From positions 1-8,716 of the forward strand of contig JBAVXA010000022.1 in the NCBI GenBank assembly GCA_049698095.1: 8,716 nt of DNA, in the 5' to 3' direction. The translations under genes were made by a program, and so were the position numbers. The stretch is from JBEEJL01 sp049698095 (GTDB lineage Bacteria > Pseudomonadota > Gammaproteobacteria > Burkholderiales > JBEEJL01). Of this stretch, positions 6,047-8,716 are shown one piece after another (position 1 is the first letter of the stretch; the number at the start of each line of letters is the position of its first letter). Under the pieces are notes generated by a model that saw only the letters and a list, made by a program, of their open reading frames with translations, searched no databases and was not told the origin of the DNA.

Positions 6047-6705
6047 ATATTGACTCCCGCTCCGCAGTGGTTTCCCTCGCTCAAAATATCGACTTGCTGC
6101 TGCCGCAAACCCAATGCACGCAATGCGGCTACGATGGATGCGCGCCGTATGCGGTCGCGGTTGCCGACGGCCGTGCCGACATTAACCAATGCCCGCCCGG
6201 CGGCGCTGCCGTCATCGTCGCGCTTGCCGGTTTATTGAAACGGGAAAGCAAGCCGCTGGATTTACGCTTTGGCATAACCAAGCCGCGCGCCATCGCGACG
6301 ATCGACGAAAATATCTGCATCGGCTGTACCCTGTGCATCAAGGCCTGCCCGGTCGATGCCATTGTCGGCGCGAGCAAACAAATGCACACGGTCATCGGCA
6401 GTGAATGCACCGGCTGTGAACTATGCCTCTCGCCCTGCCCGGTTGACTGTATTGTGATGCGCCCACCTGCCAGCGCTGAAGAAGCGCTGGCGAGGCCAGA
6501 ATTGTGGCGACGCCGGCGAAACTTTCACCTGGCGCGCGTTCAGCGCGACAGGACCGAAAAAGCCCAGCGCCTGGCGCTGAAATCGTCAAGACTGAATCAG
6601 CAAAAAAGCCATCCCGATCCTGCGCAGAAGAAATCCGCCGCAATCGAAGCCGCGCAGCAGCGCGCGCGCGCGCGGCAAAACGCAACAAAAAAAATCAATC
6701 CATAA
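6043..6705 (+). CDS. rsxB: RnfB/RsxB-type ferredoxin, soluble, without other rnf genes
   Basis: This is a multi-cluster iron-sulfur protein related to subunit B of the Rnf/Rsx electron-transport complex. At 220 residues it shows the Fe-S domain with Cys25, Cys28, Cys33 and Cys50 (CTQCGYDGC...CPPGG), then two [4Fe-4S] ferredoxin motifs: Cys92/95/98 with 102 (CIGCTLCIKACP) and Cys122/125/128 with 132 (CTGCELCLSPCP). The hydrophobic N-terminal anchor of E. coli RsxB is absent, so the product should be soluble or held by partners. The last 70 residues are basic and rich in Ala, Gln, Arg and Lys, and look disordered. The start is uncertain: TTG at 6043 overlaps the preceding stop, while in-frame GTG at 6067 gives a product beginning nearer the conserved SLAQNIDLLLPQTQC; neither has a clear Shine-Dalgarno. 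No rnfA, C, D, G or E lies in the window, yet nth, which follows the rsx operon in E. coli, is two genes downstream. Confidence 0.9.
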   Translation: MNIDSRSAVVSLAQNIDLLLPQTQCTQCGYDGCAPYAVAVADGRADINQCPPGGAAVIVALAGLLKRESKPLDLRFGITKPRAIATIDENICIGCTLCIKACPVDAIVGASKQMHTVIGSECTGCELCLSPCPVDCIVMRPPASAEEALARPELWRRRRNFHLARVQRDRTEKAQRLALKSSRLNQQKSHPDPAQKKSAAIEAAQQRARARQNATKKINP

Positions 6706-6710
6706 AGGAA
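6704..6710 (+). promoter_or_regulatory. Shine-Dalgarno deciding the TTG start of the GDT1-family gene
   Basis: AAAGGAA ends four bases before TTG 6715 and overlaps the rnfB stop codon (6703-6705). It supports a TTG start, which also places the first membrane helix and its EIGDKT motif in the usual position for the family. Confidence 0.7.
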
Positions 6711-6714
6711 AATT

Positions 6715-7275
6715 TTGGAAGCATTTATTACTTCAACCCTGTTGGTTGCAGTCGCCGAGATCGGCGACAAGACCCAGTTACTGTCGTTCGTGCTGGCAGC
6801 GCGATTCCCGAAACAACCATGGCCAATTATTGCCGGTATCTTTTTCGCCACGTTACTCAACCATTTTATCGCGGCAAGCGCGGGCAACTGGCTTGCCTCT
6901 CTCCTGAGCCCGGCGATATTGCACTGGGCTCTCGCCGCGTCGTTTTTTGCTTTTGCCGTGTGGGCGCTGGTGCCGGACAAATTCGACGACACGAAGACCC
7001 ACATGGGCAAGGCAGGCGTCTTCACGACCACGACGCTGCTGTTTTTTATGGCCGAAATGGGCGACAAGACGCAGCTCGCCACCGTCGCACTGGCCGCGCA
7101 ATATAAGAACCTGCTCGCGGTGGTGATGGGCACCACCATCGGCATGATGATCGCCAACGTTCCCGCGGTGCTGCTGGGAGAGGCGTTGGTGAAAAAGGTT
7201 CCGCTGCATATCATGCGCTATATCGCATCCGCGCTGTTTGCCCTGATCGGCGTGTTGATCCTGTTCGTGCATTAG
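6715..7275 (+). CDS. GDT1/TMEM165 (UPF0016) family transporter, probable Mn2+ exporter
   Basis: This is an inner-membrane cation transporter of the GDT1/TMEM165 family; the bacterial member MneA exports manganese, and eukaryotic members move Mn2+/Ca2+. The 186 residues form two homologous halves, each with about three hydrophobic helices and the family signature E-x-G-D-K-T: Glu15-Ile-Gly-Asp-Lys-Thr20 and Glu114-Met-Gly-Asp-Lys-Thr119. Both acidic pairs that bind the ion are intact. The halves are joined by a polar loop (PDKFDDTKTHMGK). The start codon is TTG, with a good Shine-Dalgarno. The gene begins 9 bases after rnfB and ends 6 bases before nth, so it is inside the operon. No yybP-ykoY-like Mn riboswitch fits into the 9-base gap, so Mn control at this gene would have to act further upstream. 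Manganese rather than calcium as substrate is inferred from bacterial relatives. Confidence 0.92.
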   Translation: MEAFITSTLLVAVAEIGDKTQLLSFVLAARFPKQPWPIIAGIFFATLLNHFIAASAGNWLASLLSPAILHWALAASFFAFAVWALVPDKFDDTKTHMGKAGVFTTTTLLFFMAEMGDKTQLATVALAAQYKNLLAVVMGTTIGMMIANVPAVLLGEALVKKVPLHIMRYIASALFALIGVLILFVH

Positions 7276-7281
7276 ACGCCA

Positions 7282-7917
7282 ATGAATCCGCAGAAGCGCC
7301 ACGAAATCTTCAGCCGCCTGCGCGCGCAAAACCCCAAACCGACGACCGAGCTGAGCCATGCGTCGCCGTTCGAATTACTGGTCTCGGTGATTCTCTCCGC
7401 GCAGGCGACCGATGTGAGCGTCAACCTGGCGACGCAGAAATTATTCAAAGCGGCGAACACGCCGGAAAAAATCCTGCGCCTTGGCGAAAAAAAACTTATC
7501 ACCTACATCAGGACCATCGGGCTGTTCCGTGCCAAAGCGCGCCATATCATGGCGACCTGCAGGATTCTGGCCGAGCAGCATCAGGGCCAGGTGCCGCGGA
7601 CGCGCGAAGCACTGGAGGCGTTGCCGGGCGTGGGGCGCAAGACCGCCAATGTGGTTCTGAATACCGCGTTCGGCGCGCCGACCATCGCGGTCGATACGCA
7701 CATCTTCCGCGTTGCCAATCGCACCGGCATTGCCCCGGGGAAAAATGTGCGCGAGGTGGAGAATCGGTTGATGAGATTTGTCGCTGATGAATTCAAGCAG
7801 GACGCGCACCACTGGTTGATTCTGCACGGACGTTACACCTGCCGTGCGCGCAAACCGTTATGCGAAACCTGCATAATCCGGGAATTGTGCGAATTCAAGG
7901 CGAAGGAAGGGGGCTGA
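7282..7917 (+). CDS. nth: Endonuclease III, DNA glycosylase/AP lyase
   Basis: This base-excision repair enzyme removes oxidised pyrimidines from DNA and cuts the abasic site by beta-elimination. The 211-residue protein aligns by eye with E. coli Nth almost without gaps. The helix-hairpin-helix LPGVGRKTANVV carries the catalytic Lys120, and AVDTHIFRVANR carries Asp138. The [4Fe-4S] cluster is complete at Cys187, Cys194, Cys197 and Cys203 with C-x6-C-x2-C-x5-C spacing. The N-terminal LSAQATDVSVN segment is also intact. It starts 6 bases after the transporter gene without an obvious Shine-Dalgarno and ends 2 bases before the DUF1841 gene. Linkage with an rnfB-type gene recalls the rsx-nth order in enterobacteria. 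Confidence 0.98.
   Translation: MNPQKRHEIFSRLRAQNPKPTTELSHASPFELLVSVILSAQATDVSVNLATQKLFKAANTPEKILRLGEKKLITYIRTIGLFRAKARHIMATCRILAEQHQGQVPRTREALEALPGVGRKTANVVLNTAFGAPTIAVDTHIFRVANRTGIAPGKNVREVENRLMRFVADEFKQDAHHWLILHGRYTCRARKPLCETCIIRELCEFKAKEGG
7903..7913 (+). promoter_or_regulatory. Shine-Dalgarno deciding the DUF1841 start
   Basis: A purine run (AAGGAAGGGGG) inside the last codons of nth lies six bases before ATG 7920. It favours that start over the in-frame ATG at 7860, which would overlap nth by 58 bases and add 20 residues not typical of the family. Confidence 0.75.
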
Positions 7918-7919
7918 CC

Positions 7920-8351
7920 ATGTTTAGCCCATCACGTCGCGAAGCACGCGAGTTTCAGTTTACTGTATGGAAAAAATATCAAAATAATCAATTACTTACT
8001 GAAATAGAAAGTATTGCGTTAAAGGCCATATTGTTACATCCGGAATATCATGCAGCGTTGTCGCAGGCGGAAAAATATCAGGAGCGGGATTATCTGCCTG
8101 AATTCGGCGAGACCAATCCGTTTTTGCACCTGGCGATGCACATCGCGATCGAAGAACAGCTTTCCGTCAACCAGCCGCCGGGGATTTACGCCGCGCTCGA
8201 AACGCTGCACAAGCGTCTGGGTTCAGAACACGACGCGAAACACCGTATCATGGATTGTCTGGCAGAAACGCTGTGGCAGGCACAACGATCGGGAAGCGCG
8301 CCCGATAGCTCGCTATATCTGGACTGTCTCGCGAACGCGGCGCAAAAATAA
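7920..8351 (+). CDS. DUF1841 family protein, function unknown
   Basis: This is a 143-residue soluble protein of the DUF1841 family, which has no known activity. Signs of the family are the MFSPSR start, HPEYHAAL, the conserved centre RDYLPEFGETNPFLHLAMHIAIEEQLSVNQPPG, and the end MDCLAETLWQAQRSGSAPD...YLDCL. The centre is rich in His, Glu and Asp and might bind a metal, which is inference only. Predicted structure is mostly helical, with no signal peptide. It is the last gene of the operon, 2 bases after nth, and its stop codon touches the terminator. An oddity is the AT-rich stretch over codons for about residues 15-40, which uses TTA, ATA and AGT in contrast to the GC-rich usage elsewhere. 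Confidence 0.92.
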   Translation: MFSPSRREAREFQFTVWKKYQNNQLLTEIESIALKAILLHPEYHAALSQAEKYQERDYLPEFGETNPFLHLAMHIAIEEQLSVNQPPGIYAALETLHKRLGSEHDAKHRIMDCLAETLWQAQRSGSAPDSSLYLDCLANAAQK

Positions 8352-8377
8352 AAAAAGCAGCCTCAGCTGCTTTTTTT
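8350..8377. terminator. Bidirectional intrinsic terminator
   Basis: GCAGC (8357-8361) and GCTGC (8366-8370) form a stem around the loop CTCA. It is flanked by a run of seven A (8350-8356) and a run of seven T (8371-8377), which can lengthen the stem by A-T pairs. T-tracts are available for transcripts from either side, which fits the convergent DUF1841 and cytochrome genes. The terminator begins within the DUF1841 stop codon. Confidence 0.92.
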
Positions 8378-8399
8378 ATTTGAAAACGTTCGCCAAGCT

Positions 8400-8716
8400 C
8401 TAGTACTTCAATTCCAGGCCTTTTTGGCTGGCGAAATACGCGGCCAGATTTTCCATATCTTCGTCACTCAAACCCGTCGCGAAACCGGCCATGATCTGGT
8501 TTTTGCGTTTGCCGCTTTTGTATTGTTTCAGCGCCGCCGCCAGGTAATCGGCATTCTGTCCGGCCAGCTTGGGGAAATCGCCGGTTGCGCTGTTGCCGTC
8601 GGCACCGTGGCAGGCGACGCAGAGCTGGGTTTTCTGTTTGCCGGCTTCGGCATTGCCCTCAGCCAACACGGAATTTGCCGCCAGGATAGAAATGGCTGCA
8701 AGTGAAAAAAGGATTT
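8400..8716 (-). CDS. Class I c-type cytochrome, single haem, periplasmic (5' partial)
   Basis: This is a small periplasmic electron carrier. The frame stays open to the right edge, and the visible start is the end of a signal peptide (ILFSLAAISILAANSVLA, then cleavage before EGNA). The initiator therefore lies just beyond base 8716, and the GTG at 8669 is only an internal Val. The mature part has about 87 residues. The haem site is CVACH at 8607-8621, followed by HGADGNS and PKLAGQNADYL; the Met of QIMAGFATGLS is the likely sixth haem ligand, and the last helix is EDMENLAAYFASQKG. Size and pattern fit the cytochrome c553/c4-half group. The exact partner (an oxidase or other terminal enzyme) cannot be told. 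It is transcribed toward the + strand operon and shares its terminator. Confidence 0.95.
   Translation of the reverse strand, partial: ILFSLAAISILAANSVLAEGNAEAGKQKTQLCVACHGADGNSATGDFPKLAGQNADYLAAALKQYKSGKRKNQIMAGFATGLSDEDMENLAAYFASQKGLELKY

Noticed and set aside
6706..6714. Manganese riboswitch (yybP-ykoY type) before the GDT1-family gene
   Set aside because: Only 9 bases separate rnfB from this gene, so there is no room for the aptamer.
6043..7917. Complete Rnf/Rsx complex operon
   Set aside because: Only an rnfB-like gene is present. The neighbours are an unknown protein, a GDT1-family transporter and nth, with no rnfA, C, D, G or E.
1..8716. Defence system, prophage, insertion sequence, CRISPR array or tRNA gene
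   Set aside because: All frames were read against known housekeeping genes. No transposase, integrase, regularly spaced repeats or cloverleaf sequence was seen, and gene packing leaves no room for such elements.

Overview
The window reads as ordinary chromosome of a betaproteobacterium, most likely a Nitrosomonadales or Burkholderiales relative. This is an inference from gene content and moderately high GC, not from a marker gene. Supporting signs are the tandem aat-bpt pair, a class 2 quinone-linked PyrD, a short soluble RnfB-type ferredoxin close to nth, and a DUF1841 gene. Coding density is very high: thirteen genes are present, twelve on the + strand and one on the - strand. No intergenic stretch exceeds about 100 bases, and I see no rRNA, tRNA, CRISPR array, insertion sequence or phage gene.

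Left block (1-5316). The 3' part of a PIG3-type NAD(P)H:quinone oxidoreductase enters from the left edge. After a roughly 96-base gap with a plausible sigma70 promoter comes a close-packed run: lipoprotein Cu,Zn superoxide dismutase (sodC), a Tat-exported Rieske-type [2Fe-2S] protein, aat (Leu/Phe-tRNA-protein transferase), bpt (Asp/Glu leucyltransferase), pyrD, and a small secreted protein of unknown function with a Cys-rich tail. Gaps of 7 to 57 bases suggest one transcript or a few overlapping ones. The two aminoacyl-transferases together can give the ClpS/ClpAP N-degron pathway both of its tagging activities.

Middle and right block (5317-8351). A 221-residue protein of unknown function overlaps by 4 bases an rnfB-like gene encoding a soluble protein with one RnfB-type Fe-S domain and two [4Fe-4S] ferredoxin motifs. 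Then follow a GDT1/TMEM165-family membrane protein (probable Mn2+ exporter), endonuclease III (nth, with all catalytic and cluster residues) and a DUF1841 protein. Gaps here are 2 to 9 bases, so this is very probably an operon. It ends in a strong stem with A/T tracts on both sides that can terminate transcription from either direction.

Right edge. A single-haem c-type cytochrome with a signal peptide runs on the - strand, converging on that terminator; its first codons lie beyond the window.

A theme of redox and metal-linked functions runs through the window (quinone reductase, SodC, Rieske protein, ferredoxin, Mn exporter, Fe-S glycosylase, cytochrome c), but linkage alone does not prove a joint pathway. 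I found no convincing new multi-gene system. The best leads are the two uncharacterised proteins (4912-5316 and 5381-6046), the atypical Rieske protein, and the orphan RnfB.
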